64,000 nt of DNA from Solitalea lacus (lineage in GTDB: Bacteria > Bacteroidota > Bacteroidia > Sphingobacteriales > Sphingobacteriaceae), in NCBI RefSeq assembly GCF_022014595.1, contig NZ_CP091740.1, positions 3,150,200 through 3,214,199 of the forward strand, written 5' to 3'. The stretch's first letter is position 1; each line of letters opens with the position of its first letter. Shown here one piece after another: positions 26,449 to 35,518 of this stretch. The translations under genes and the position numbers were made by a program. The notes under the pieces were generated by a model. It had not been told where the DNA came from. It did not search any database and saw nothing but the letters and a program-made list of their open reading frames with translations.

Positions 26449-28695
26449 ATGCAGACTATAGAAACCATAGCACCTTTGAGAAAAGGGAATTTGATAAAAC
26501 AAACATTTCCAGTTGAGGGAATGAGTTGCGCGTCATGTGCTGTAAGCATAGAAAGTATGCTTTCACATGAAGCCGGAGTAGTAAGCGCAAGCGTAAACTT
26601 GGCCACCAATTCAGTAGCGATTGAGTTTGATTCTAAACAAACTTCTCCGGAACAGCTTAAAAAGACAGTTCAGTCCATTGGCTACGATCTGCTTATTACT
26701 GAAAACGCTAAGGAAGCACAAGCTGGGCTGCAAGAAGTAAAATACAGACAGCTAAAAACAAACTCACTTTGGGCTGGCATTTTAACGCTTCCCGTAGTTA
26801 TTATAGGCATGTTCTTTATGCACTGGCAACCGGGCAACTGGATTATGATGGTATTAACGGGCATTGTATTGTTTGTTTTTGGTAAGCAGTTCTTTGTAAA
26901 TGCCATTAAACAAGCAAAAAACAGGTCTGCCAACATGGATACATTAGTGGCATTAAGCAGTGGTATTGCTTTCTTATTTAGTTCCATTAACACCATTTTT
27001 CCGCATCTATTGCACAAAGCAGGAATGCATACCCTGATATATTTTGAATCGGCGGCGGTAGTGGTAACCTTTATTCTATTAGGCAGATTACTGGAAGAGC
27101 GCTCAAAATCAAAAACTTCTTCGGCTATAAAAAAACTAATGGGCCTTCAAGCAAAAACCGTAACTATTGAAGAAAACGGCATTGAGCGTGAATTAACAAT
27201 TGAAGAAGTCCATCCCAATCAGATCATTATTGTTAAACCCGGACAAAAAATTGCTGTTGACGGAACTGTAATTTCAGGTTCATCATATGTAAATGAAAGC
27301 ATGATAACCGGAGAGTCGGTTCCTGTTGAAAAAACCAAAGGCAGTAAGGTATTTGCCGGAACAATAAATCAACAAGGAGCATTTAAGTTCAGATCAGAAA
27401 AAATAGGACGTGAAACCTTATTGGGACAAATAATCAGGCATGTTGAGGAAACTATGGGCAGTAAAGCGCCTGTACAAAAACTGGTTGATAAAATTGCCGG
27501 CATTTTTGTTCCCATTGTGATATTAATTGCCCTGGCTTCATTTACAGCCTGGATGGTTTTGGGTGTTCATGATCCTTGGTATCATGCTATAACCGCATTT
27601 GTTGCAGTATTGGCGATTGCATGCCCTTGTGCATTAGGATTAGCCACTCCCACCGCTTTAATGGTAGGCGTAGGCAAAGGAGCCGAAAGCGGTATTTTAG
27701 TTAAAGATGCTGAAAGCTTAGAAGTCGCCCGAAAAGTCAATACTATAGTTCTCGATAAGACTGGCACTATTACTCGTGGTACTCCACAGGTAACCGATAT
27801 GGTTTGGCTTAACAAAAATGCAGAAAATCAGTATGCACCTTATGTTTTAGGTATTGAACAACGGTCAGAACACCCGTTAGCTCTGGCAGTTGTCAATTAT
27901 TTAAAGGAATCAAGCACCAATACTATTGAACCCGACGAGTTTATCAATATTACAGGCAGAGGAGTGAAAGCCATTTTTAATTCTACTAAAGTTTTGATTG
28001 GAAATAAACCTTTAATGGAGGAAAACAGCTTTTCATTTTCTGAAGAAATTAAACAACTAGCGCATCAATGGCAACGACAAGCCAAAACAGTAATTTACGT
28101 CGGAATAGATAACCTGGTTGTGGCAATAATTGCAATTGCCGACAGCATAAAAGAGGGCTCTAAGGAGGCTATCACTGAATTACAAAAATCAGGCATTGAA
28201 GTATACATACTTACCGGCGACAATGCTGAAACAGCACAAGCTGTTGCAAGGGAAACAGGAGTCAAACATGTTCATTCTGGACTACTACCTGCTGATAAAG
28301 CCTTGTTCATAAAACAGTTACAAGCTAAAGGAAAAATTGTAGCAATGGTGGGTGATGGAATTAATGATTCACCAGCCTTAGCTCAAGCAGATTTAAGTAT
28401 TGCCATGGGTAAAGGAGCTGATATTGCCATGGATGTAGCTAAAATGACATTAATTTCTTCAGACTTAAGACAAATTGTGAAGGCACTTCATCTTTCTGAC
28501 TTTACCGTGAGAACGATACGTCAAAATCTTTTCTGGGCATTTATTTACAATCTCATTGGTATTCCATTGGCTGCTGGATTGTTTTATCCAGTCTTTGGTT
28601 GGCAACTGGATCCAATGTTTGCAGGTGCGGCTATGGCTTTGAGTTCGGTTTCAGTAGTAACAAATAGTTTGCGCCTGCGCAGCAAGAAAATTTAA
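26449..28695 (+). CDS. copA: Copper-translocating P1B-type ATPase
   Basis: 748 residues. An N-terminal heavy-metal-associated domain (about 18-85, GMSCASC) is followed by eight membrane segments, the actuator TGES motif (MITGESVPVEK), the transport-site CPC (IACPCALGLATPT), the phosphorylation site DKTGTIT, an HP dipeptide (RSEHPLALAV) and the hinge MVGDGINDSPALAQ. The CPC plus the C-terminal helices fit Cu(I) export from the cytoplasm. It is first in a metal cluster, followed by an HMA chaperone 28 bases on. Gene symbol by family. Confidence 0.95.
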   Translation: MQTIETIAPLRKGNLIKQTFPVEGMSCASCAVSIESMLSHEAGVVSASVNLATNSVAIEFDSKQTSPEQLKKTVQSIGYDLLITENAKEAQAGLQEVKYRQLKTNSLWAGILTLPVVIIGMFFMHWQPGNWIMMVLTGIVLFVFGKQFFVNAIKQAKNRSANMDTLVALSSGIAFLFSSINTIFPHLLHKAGMHTLIYFESAAVVVTFILLGRLLEERSKSKTSSAIKKLMGLQAKTVTIEENGIERELTIEEVHPNQIIIVKPGQKIAVDGTVISGSSYVNESMITGESVPVEKTKGSKVFAGTINQQGAFKFRSEKIGRETLLGQIIRHVEETMGSKAPVQKLVDKIAGIFVPIVILIALASFTAWMVLGVHDPWYHAITAFVAVLAIACPCALGLATPTALMVGVGKGAESGILVKDAESLEVARKVNTIVLDKTGTITRGTPQVTDMVWLNKNAENQYAPYVLGIEQRSEHPLALAVVNYLKESSTNTIEPDEFINITGRGVKAIFNSTKVLIGNKPLMEENSFSFSEEIKQLAHQWQRQAKTVIYVGIDNLVVAIIAIADSIKEGSKEAITELQKSGIEVYILTGDNAETAQAVARETGVKHVHSGLLPADKALFIKQLQAKGKIVAMVGDGINDSPALAQADLSIAMGKGADIAMDVAKMTLISSDLRQIVKALHLSDFTVRTIRQNLFWAFIYNLIGIPLAAGLFYPVFGWQLDPMFAGAAMALSSVSVVTNSLRLRSKKI

Positions 28696-28723
28696 AAACA
28701 AATAACTCTAAAACATAAATAAC

Positions 28724-28933
28724 ATGGAAACATTAAAATTTAAAACAAATATCAAGTGTACAGGTTGTATCTCAACGGTAACTCCAGAGTTGAACGGACT
28801 AAAAGAAGTAAAACATTGGAAAGTTGACTTAAACAGTCCGGATAAAGTGCTTACTATTGAAGGTGAAAACCTTAATTCAGAATTAGTTGAGGGTGCCCTA
28901 AAAGCAGTTGGATATAAAGCTGAAGCAATTTAA
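28724..28933 (+). CDS. Small HMA-domain metal chaperone (CopZ-like)
   Basis: 69 residues, a single ferredoxin-like HMA domain with metal-binding Cys in NIKCTGCISTVTPELN (CxxC) and the usual ending VEGALKAVGYKAEAI. It would carry Cu(I) to CopA in the cytoplasm. It lies 28 bases after copA and is followed by a terminator. Confidence 0.92.
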   Translation: METLKFKTNIKCTGCISTVTPELNGLKEVKHWKVDLNSPDKVLTIEGENLNSELVEGALKAVGYKAEAI

Positions 28934-28950
28934 TATCACTTAAATAAAAG

Positions 28951-28983
28951 TACTTGTCGTGATAAAACATGACAAGTATTTTA
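28951..28983 (+). terminator. Rho-independent terminator after copA-HMA
   Basis: TACTTGTC (28951-28958), a 12-base loop, then GACAAGTA (28971-28978) followed by TTTT. Confidence 0.75.
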
Positions 28984-29006
28984 CAATTCTTTCTTAAAAG
29001 AAAATT

Positions 29007-29018
29007 ATACATTTGTAT
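29007..29018 (+). promoter_or_regulatory. Palindromic -7 region before the HYC_CC_PP gene
   Basis: ATACATTTGTAT contains TACATTTG (TAnnTTTG) and is a near-palindrome (ATACA, TT, TGTAT). It is two bases before the ATG, so the transcript would be almost leaderless or the motif acts as an operator. The same block lies upstream of copA. Confidence 0.45.
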
Positions 29019-29020
29019 CA

Positions 29021-29401
29021 ATGGCTAAACGTTTGCTTCTATTGTGTTTTACCTTTTTCTTCTTGTTGATGTATGCAGGGATACCGGTTTATGCGCATTA
29101 TTGTGGCAAAATGCTAACTTCTACTGATTTCCAATCAAAAAAATGCTGCTGCGGCAATTCAGAAAAACCTATGAAAGGTTGCTGCAAAGACGAAGCAAAG
29201 CTGATTAAGGTTGAAAACGATTTCCTTAAAAGTCAGCATAAGTATAAAGCTCCTGCATTAAGTGTACAATTTGCACTTTGTTATGTAGTTACCTCTTTAA
29301 CTGCTTTAGCTGATGTTGATCAGCAATCGGTTTATTTCAACTCTTCTCCGCCTGAACTTCCCGTAGAGCGGTTTATCTTACATCAAAATTTCAGGATTTA
29401 A
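29021..29401 (+). CDS. HYC_CC_PP-family exported protein
   Basis: 126 residues. Signal peptide (RLLLLCFTFFFLLMYAGIPVYA), then the family's three landmarks: HYCGK, a cysteine cluster (KKCCCGNSEKPMKGCCKDEA), and PP near the end (NSSPPELPVERF). These are found in Bacteroidota metal-resistance loci; cysteines and histidine suggest metal binding in the periplasm or outer membrane. The biochemical role is not known. It lies between copA and the Cus-type pump. Confidence 0.85.
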   Translation: MAKRLLLLCFTFFFLLMYAGIPVYAHYCGKMLTSTDFQSKKCCCGNSEKPMKGCCKDEAKLIKVENDFLKSQHKYKAPALSVQFALCYVVTSLTALADVDQQSVYFNSSPPELPVERFILHQNFRI

Positions 29402-29562
29402 TCTTTCAGCAGTTTCTATGTAATGTCAGGCATTCATGTCTGGTAATCGGTATATCTATTGCTATCTCAAGCTAAATCCAAGTTCTTAATTGAACGCCCA
29501 TTGATTTAACAATTGATAATTAATACCTTATCAATTTATTTTTAGAAGTATGAAATTAAAAT

Positions 29563-29598
29563 CCGTACGTAAATGCTTTGCATTTACCTTCAATACGG
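29563..29598 (+). other. Two-tier hairpin upstream of the Cus operon
   Basis: Inner 8-bp arms GTAAATGC/GCATTTAC with a TTT loop (29569-29587) and outer arms CCGTA (29563-29567)/TACGG (29594-29598). It lies in the 215-base gap before the small lipoprotein fragment and could be a leader structure or attenuator. Confidence 0.45.
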
Positions 29599-29616
29599 TA
29601 AAAAGAGCACTAAAAA

Positions 29617-29751
29617 ATGAAAAAATTAATATTCAGCCTATTTAACATTGGAACTTTCAGTCTTGGAGCCTGTAACAACGGTACAAACCAATCGCACAAA
29701 GGTCATGACATGTCGAAAATAACCAATGAATGCTCAGCTGCGGCAAATTAG
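29617..29751 (+). pseudogene. Truncated lipoprotein reading frame before CusA
   Basis: 44 codons: MKKLIFSLFNIGTFSLGACN, a lipoprotein signal, then GTNQSHKGHDMSKITNECSA and a stop. The His/Asp/Met motif (SHKGHDMS) resembles the N-terminus of His-rich, metal-binding lipoproteins such as the DUF3347 protein encoded at 36754-37314. The body of that protein is missing here, so it looks like a truncated duplicate, or just possibly a small peptide gene. Confidence 0.5.
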
Positions 29752-29785
29752 TTGAAGTGATTAAATAATCTCAAAACCCAAACTG

Positions 29786-31060
29786 ATGGTTCGTAAATTA
29801 ATTCAAATTGCTTTGCAAAACAGGTTGGTGGTACTGCTTATTGCAGGCTGCCTATTTGCCTGGGGCATTTTCTCATTAGAACAAAACCCCATAGATGCCA
29901 TCCCTGACTTAAGTGAAAACCAGGTAATTGTTTTTACTGAATGGATGGGCAGAAGTCCTCAGGTTATTGAAGACCAAATAACATATCCTTTAGTTAGTAA
30001 TCTGCAAGGTGTCCCCAAAATTAAGAACATCCGTGGTTCTTCCATGTTTGGGATGAGTTTTGTGTACGTGATTTTTGAAGATAATGTAGATATCTACTGG
30101 GCAAGAACCAGAGTATTGGAACGATTGAACTATGCACAGCGCTTGTTGCCGCAAGGAGTTACTCCAACACTCGGGCCAGATGGAACCGGCGTGGGCCATA
30201 TCCTTTGGTATCATTTGGATGCACCAAAAATGGATTTAGGCGAACAACGGGCCTTGCAGGATTGGTATATAAAATTCGCTTTGCAAACTGTGTCAGGAGT
30301 GGCTGAAATTGCCTCTTTTGGTGGTTTTGAAAAGCAGTATCAACTGGTTATTGATCCTGTAAAATTGCAGTTCTACAATGTTTCTTTGATGGACGTGATG
30401 AACAAGGTAAAAGCGAATAATAATGATGTGGGGGGAAGGAAATTTGAGATGAGCAATATGGCATACATCATTCGCAGTTTAGGTTACATTAAAAGCAAGG
30501 AGGATGTAGAAAATATTGCTGTAGGTAATTACAATGGCATTCCGGTGCGTGTAAAAGATGTGGGGAGTATTCAAATGGGAGGAGACCTTCGCCTCGGCAT
30601 TTTCGACCAAAACGGTGAAGGAGAAGTGGTTGGGGGTATTGTAGTAATGCGTTATAATGAAAACGCAGAGAAAGTAATTACTGCCGTAAAAGAGAAAATG
30701 AAAGAAGTGGAAAAGGGATTACCGGAAGGCGTGAAATTTAAAATTTCATATGACAGAAGTACCCTGATCGAAGAAGCGATTGAATCGGTTAAAGGTACGC
30801 TGATTGAAGAAATGATAGCAGTTTCCATTGTGGTCATTATTTTCCTATTTAATTGGCGAAGCGCAGTTGTCATCCTTATACAATTACCAATCTCTGTTGC
30901 CGTTGGTTTCATTTTGCTGCAAGCATTTGACATTTCCTCCAATATCATGTCACTCACAGGAATTGCCTTGGCCATCGGTGTGGTGGTAGATGATGGTATT
31001 GTGATGGTAGAAAATTCGTACCGGCATATTTCCGAAGCGCAGTTAAAAAATAAAGCCTGA
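29786..31060 (+). CDS. CusA/CzcA-type RND metal efflux pump, N-terminal part
   Basis: 424 residues covering the first transmembrane helix (NRLVVLLIAGCLFAWGIFSL), the large periplasmic porter region and helices to about TM4 (GIALAIGVVVDDGIVMVENS, with the Asp pair for proton relay). It then stops at 31060, in the cytoplasmic loop. The rest of the pump follows in another frame at 31080. One base fewer in the A-run near 31048 would fuse both into a protein of about 1080 residues, the normal size. It is therefore a pump split by a single-base change, by read error, or by a real split. Metal specificity is Cu/Ag or Zn/Co/Cd; neighbours favour copper. Confidence 0.85.
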   Translation: MVRKLIQIALQNRLVVLLIAGCLFAWGIFSLEQNPIDAIPDLSENQVIVFTEWMGRSPQVIEDQITYPLVSNLQGVPKIKNIRGSSMFGMSFVYVIFEDNVDIYWARTRVLERLNYAQRLLPQGVTPTLGPDGTGVGHILWYHLDAPKMDLGEQRALQDWYIKFALQTVSGVAEIASFGGFEKQYQLVIDPVKLQFYNVSLMDVMNKVKANNNDVGGRKFEMSNMAYIIRSLGYIKSKEDVENIAVGNYNGIPVRVKDVGSIQMGGDLRLGIFDQNGEGEVVGGIVVMRYNENAEKVITAVKEKMKEVEKGLPEGVKFKISYDRSTLIEEAIESVKGTLIEEMIAVSIVVIIFLFNWRSAVVILIQLPISVAVGFILLQAFDISSNIMSLTGIALAIGVVVDDGIVMVENSYRHISEAQLKNKA

Positions 31061-31079
31061 TAATCTCAAAATACTTTTC

Positions 31080-33002
31080 ATGAATTTGTTTAAACGAGAT
31101 AAAGATCCATTAACAATGGAGGAAAGACTTGATATCATAATAAAGTCCTCTAAACAGGTTGGACCAGGTGTGTTTTATTCAACCATTATTGTGATAACTT
31201 CTTTCCTTCCTGTTTTTTTACTTACAGGAATGGAAGGAAAGCTGTTTCATCCTTTGGCCTGGACCAAAACCTACATCTTATTAGTAGATGCATTTTTAGC
31301 CATAACGCTAACCCCTGTTCTGATTTCCTTTTTGTTAAAAGGAAGATTACAACCCGAAGATAAAAATCCCATAACTAAAGGCCTGGAAAAAATATATACT
31401 CCCATTTTGAAATGGTGCCTTGAATGGAGAAAAACTGTTATTGGCATTAATCTAGTGGCTTTAGCCGTTGGCGTGGTAATGCTCTTGCGATTGGGTTCAG
31501 AATTCATGCCCCCTTTGGATGAAGGCTCACTGCTATTTATGCCGGTAACATTGCCTGACGTCTCAAACTCGGAAGCTAAACGCCTCTTGCAGTTACAAGA
31601 TAAATTAATTAAGTCGGTGCCTGAAGTATCACACGTACTGGGCAAAGCCGGTAGAGCTAATACTGCTACCGACAACTCCCCTATCAGCATGATTGAGACA
31701 ATTATTTTGCTCAAACCTAAATCTGAGTGGCGAGAAGGACTTACCAAGAACGACATAATCAATGAGCTTAACTCTAAATTACAGATTCCGGGGGTTACCA
31801 ACGGCTGGACTCAACCCATTATCAATCGCATTAACATGCTTTCCACCGGTGTGCGCACTGATGTTGGCTTGAAAGTTTATGGCCAAAACCTCGACACGAT
31901 CAATTCTTTCACCCAAAGGATAAAGAAGGAAATGGAAGATATAGATGGCATAAAAGACCTGTATGTGGAACCCATTACCGGTGGAAAATACATTGATATA
32001 GTAATAAAACGGGAAGAAATTGGTCGTTATGGTTTAAGTGTTGACGATGTGAATGCCGTAGTAGAAAGCGCATTAGGAGGCATGAAGCTCACCACTACCA
32101 TTGAAGGTCGTCAACGGTTTTCGGTAAATGCGCGGTATGGACAAGACTTTAGAAACAACATCCAAGCCTTGAAGCGCCTTCAGGTACAAACGATGAACTT
32201 CGGCCCTATTCCCCTTGAAGCTGTTGCGGATGTAAAAATCTCTGAAGGCCCACCAATGATCAGCTCCGAAAATGCAATGCTTCGGGGCACGGTTCTATTC
32301 AACGTACGTGAACGCGATTTGGGCAGTACCGTCACAGAAGCTCAACGTAAATTGAACCAAATGATTACCAAGTTACCCAAAGGATATTTCCTGGAATGGA
32401 GTGGACAATGGGAAAATCAAATAAGAGCCAACAAAACATTGAAGCTAATTATGCCAGTCGTACTTGTTATCATTTTCATGGTGCTTTACTTCACCTATCA
32501 CTCATTTAAAGAATCGATTATTACCATGATCACTGTTCCCTTTGCATTGATTGGTGGCGTATTTATGGTGTATTTTTATGAGGTAAATTTATCAGTGGCA
32601 GTAGCCGTTGGATTTATTGCACTCTTTGGAATGGCCATCGAAACAGCCATGTTAATGACAATTTATCTAAATGAAGCCATGAATAAAATGGTTACTGACC
32701 ACGGTAATTCCAGAGCAACCATTAACCCTTCCCTTTTACGGAAATACGTGATTGAGGGTGCAGCTAAACGTTTGCGCCCCAAGTTGATGACGGTATCGGT
32801 ATCAATGTTTGGTTTGTTTCCAATATTATGGTCTACAGGCGTGGGTAGCGACGTAATGAGACCCATTACCATTCCCCTTATTGGCGGAACCATATCTTCT
32901 GTAATCTACGTGCTATTTGTAACTCCCATTGTGTTTGAAATGATGAAAGAGTTTGAACTCAAAAGAAAAGGTAAAATTGATTTGGTAGATGTTAAAGAAT
33001 AA
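31080..33002 (+). CDS. CusA/CzcA-type RND metal efflux pump, C-terminal part
   Basis: 640 residues. It begins with a loop segment (DPLTMEERLDIIIKSSKQVG) and TM5 onward, then the second porter domain (EVSHVLGKAGRANTATDNSP, GWTQPIINRINMLSTGVRTD) and helices up to TM12. The GWTQPIxNRxxMLxTGxR block is highly conserved in metal-RND pumps. The frame is open upstream to about 31045 without a stop, so it continues the preceding part after a +1 shift. The ATG at 31080 has no obvious ribosome-binding site. It overlaps the outer-membrane channel gene by 14 bases. Confidence 0.88.
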   Translation: MNLFKRDKDPLTMEERLDIIIKSSKQVGPGVFYSTIIVITSFLPVFLLTGMEGKLFHPLAWTKTYILLVDAFLAITLTPVLISFLLKGRLQPEDKNPITKGLEKIYTPILKWCLEWRKTVIGINLVALAVGVVMLLRLGSEFMPPLDEGSLLFMPVTLPDVSNSEAKRLLQLQDKLIKSVPEVSHVLGKAGRANTATDNSPISMIETIILLKPKSEWREGLTKNDIINELNSKLQIPGVTNGWTQPIINRINMLSTGVRTDVGLKVYGQNLDTINSFTQRIKKEMEDIDGIKDLYVEPITGGKYIDIVIKREEIGRYGLSVDDVNAVVESALGGMKLTTTIEGRQRFSVNARYGQDFRNNIQALKRLQVQTMNFGPIPLEAVADVKISEGPPMISSENAMLRGTVLFNVRERDLGSTVTEAQRKLNQMITKLPKGYFLEWSGQWENQIRANKTLKLIMPVVLVIIFMVLYFTYHSFKESIITMITVPFALIGGVFMVYFYEVNLSVAVAVGFIALFGMAIETAMLMTIYLNEAMNKMVTDHGNSRATINPSLLRKYVIEGAAKRLRPKLMTVSVSMFGLFPILWSTGVGSDVMRPITIPLIGGTISSVIYVLFVTPIVFEMMKEFELKRKGKIDLVDVKE

Positions 33003-34242
33003 AATCATAACAATAATATTGGCAGTTGTTGCTGTTGGTAGCAGCAAGGCCCAGACTTTAAAGCTGGAATCTATACTCGACAGTATCCGGCAATCGCATC
33101 CCTCTGTAAAAATGTACGATTATGAAATTCGTTCAATGGATGAGGCAGCGAAGGGGGCGAGAAGTTGGATGCCTCCAGAGGTGAATACAGGCTTTTTTAT
33201 GGCTCCATACAACCCGGAAATGTGGAAAAAAAACGACATGGGCGAATCGGGCATGGGGCAATACATGATTGGCGCTCAACAGATGTTTCCTAATAAAAGT
33301 AAACAAAATGCAGATGCCGCCTATATGGAAACAATGTCGAGTGTAGAAAAAGAAAAGAAAAATGCTACACTAAACGAGTTGTTTGCCCAGGCAAGAAAGA
33401 ATTATTACGAATGGATAGTGCTGAAGAAAAAACAGAAAGTGATTGATCAAAATGAAGCATTGCTCGATTTTATGATCAAGAATGCGGAGCTGCGCTATAA
33501 GTATGGATTAGAAAAAATCAGTGCTTATTATAAAGCGAAGGCCGCTTTAGGTAACCTGAAAAATATGCGTCTGATGAATGAGAATGACATCAGACAAAAA
33601 CGAATTATGCTGAATTCTTTGATGAGCCGTAAAGCAATGGATGATTTTGATATTGATACCACCTATCAATTGAAAGATTATACAACAATAGTATTCGACA
33701 GCAGCTTTTTCTATCGTAATCGCAGTGATTTAAAAGCAATTGACAGGGATATTCAGCTTACTTACCTGAAACAAAACACTGAAAAGCTAAGCTTGAAACC
33801 TCAATTTGGTATTCGCTACGATCATATGTTTGGTTTTGGTGGTTCGCCTATGCAATTCACACTAATGGGCATGATGAAAATTCCAATGGCCTGGTCAGCT
33901 AAAATGAACAAAGCTAATATTGAAAGTCTGAAGTGGAAAGCGAATGCCCTGCAATCACAAAAACTGATGATGTTGAATGAATATAGCGGGATGGCCTATG
34001 GCATGCGAAACGAAATCGAACTGAAGAAAAAGCAGCTCAAGTTGTATGAGGACAATATAATTCCTGCATTGCGCAATAACTATAAAACCATGCAATTAGG
34101 CTATGAACAAAATACAGAAGAATTGTTCATGCTTTATGATGCCTGGGAAACACTGAATATGACACAACTGGAATATCTGGAGCAACTGAATCAACTACTG
34201 CAGATGCAGGTTCAACTAGAACGTATTATGGAAACGAGGTAA
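32989..34242 (+). CDS. TolC-family outer-membrane channel of the metal pump (CusC-like)
   Basis: 417 residues, signal peptide (KIITIILAVVAVGSSKAQ), long helices and beta hairpins of the OEP fold. The first strand half has an unusual Met-rich sequence (APYNPEMWKKNDMGESGMGQ and MFGFGGSPMQFTLMGMMKIP), which fits metal export. It overlaps the CusA C-terminal part by 14 bases and is followed 5 bases later by the CusB-like gene, so it belongs to the tripartite operon. Confidence 0.9.
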   Translation: MLKNKIITIILAVVAVGSSKAQTLKLESILDSIRQSHPSVKMYDYEIRSMDEAAKGARSWMPPEVNTGFFMAPYNPEMWKKNDMGESGMGQYMIGAQQMFPNKSKQNADAAYMETMSSVEKEKKNATLNELFAQARKNYYEWIVLKKKQKVIDQNEALLDFMIKNAELRYKYGLEKISAYYKAKAALGNLKNMRLMNENDIRQKRIMLNSLMSRKAMDDFDIDTTYQLKDYTTIVFDSSFFYRNRSDLKAIDRDIQLTYLKQNTEKLSLKPQFGIRYDHMFGFGGSPMQFTLMGMMKIPMAWSAKMNKANIESLKWKANALQSQKLMMLNEYSGMAYGMRNEIELKKKQLKLYEDNIIPALRNNYKTMQLGYEQNTEELFMLYDAWETLNMTQLEYLEQLNQLLQMQVQLERIMETR

Positions 34243-34247
34243 CAATT

Positions 34248-35516
34248 ATGAAAACTATAATTCAATATACAATCCTCTTTGCGGCATTTATTGTTTTCAT
34301 TTCTTCGTGTAAGAACAATACAACCCGAGAACATTCTGAACATCAAGCAAGTAAGGAAGAAGCAATCTATACCTGTTCAATGCACCCCGAAATCTTACGG
34401 AATGAACCTGGTGACTGCCCTGTTTGTGGCATGCAATTGATAAAGAAAGAAACTACAGGCAGACAAACGGTAAACGATGTCAAACTTGAATCATTACTTA
34501 AACCAACCAATGAGTTTGTGGTTTCTACCATCCCTAAAATCACTATAGAGAAAAGGGAGCGGGAAATTGAAATCGAATCCATTGGCAAAATTGATTACAA
34601 CACCAATGAAGTAGGCACTATATCAGCAAAAATTAGCGGGCGAATAGAAAAAATGTATGTTCACTATCGCTATCAAAAAGTGTATAAAGGACAGAAAATT
34701 TTCGACATCTATAGCCCTGAATTGCTTACTGCTCAGCAAAATCTGCTTTTCCTGTTAAAAAACGATGCAAACAACATTTCGCTCATCAATGCAGCCAAAG
34801 AAAAACTCTTCTTGTTAGGCATGAGCCGCCAGCAATTGCAACAGCTTATGCAAACTCAAAAATCTTCATTTGTAATTAGTGTATATAGCAATTACAGTGG
34901 TCATATCCACGAAGCTGCTGCAACAAGAAGTATCGGCATGAACCCAACCGCTCCTGAAGGCATGAAAGATGTGTCATTAATCACGAGTGAATTACCGCTT
35001 AAAGAAGGCATGTATGTAACCAAAGGGCAAAACATTTTTACTGTATTCAATCCTGCAAAGGCATGGGCCCTGTTATCCATTTATGCCGAGCAGCAGGGGC
35101 TCGTTCAAGTAGATAATCCCGTTCGAGTAATTCCTGAAACCGCTCCTGATAAAAGTTTCCGAGCAACCATTGATTTCATTGAACCTTTTTATCGAAAAGA
35201 CAGCAAAACATTAACTGCAAGGGTAAATTTCAACAACGAATCACTGCAAATTCCCGTTGGCAGTCAGGTAAAAGCAGTCATTTTCGGCAATACTAAAGAG
35301 GCATACTGGCTTCCCAAAAATGCTGTAGTTTCACTCGGCTTAGACAAAGTTGCTTTTTTAAAGGAAAACGGTGGTTTTCGCGCACATAAAATCATTACGG
35401 GTATTACGCATGACAACCACATTCAGGTAATTAGCGGTTTATCCCCTCAGGATTCGGTGGCAATAAATGCCCAATATCTTATGGATAGTGAAAGTTTTAT
35501 AAAAGTAAATGAGTAG
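34248..35516 (+). CDS. CusB-like periplasmic adaptor with heavy-metal-binding domain (first copy)
   Basis: 422 residues, lipoprotein signal (FAAFIVFISSCKNN). It has a short heavy-metal-binding domain (about 40-68: YTCSMHPEILRNEPGDCPVC, then GM), then the barrel-sandwich/lipoyl region, helical hairpin and beta-barrel of RND adaptors (DLLTAQQN-like hairpin; KAWALLSIYAEQQGLVQVDN). It links CusA to the outer channel. The second adaptor starts three bases after its stop. Confidence 0.9.
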   Translation: MKTIIQYTILFAAFIVFISSCKNNTTREHSEHQASKEEAIYTCSMHPEILRNEPGDCPVCGMQLIKKETTGRQTVNDVKLESLLKPTNEFVVSTIPKITIEKREREIEIESIGKIDYNTNEVGTISAKISGRIEKMYVHYRYQKVYKGQKIFDIYSPELLTAQQNLLFLLKNDANNISLINAAKEKLFLLGMSRQQLQQLMQTQKSSFVISVYSNYSGHIHEAAATRSIGMNPTAPEGMKDVSLITSELPLKEGMYVTKGQNIFTVFNPAKAWALLSIYAEQQGLVQVDNPVRVIPETAPDKSFRATIDFIEPFYRKDSKTLTARVNFNNESLQIPVGSQVKAVIFGNTKEAYWLPKNAVVSLGLDKVAFLKENGGFRAHKIITGITHDNHIQVISGLSPQDSVAINAQYLMDSESFIKVNE

Positions 35517-35518
35517 TT

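Noticed and set aside
31040-31080. Programmed -1 frameshift at A-AAA-AAT in the CusA gene
   Set aside because: A -1 shift there reads TAA at once. Only a +1 shift (or one base fewer) continues into the second part.
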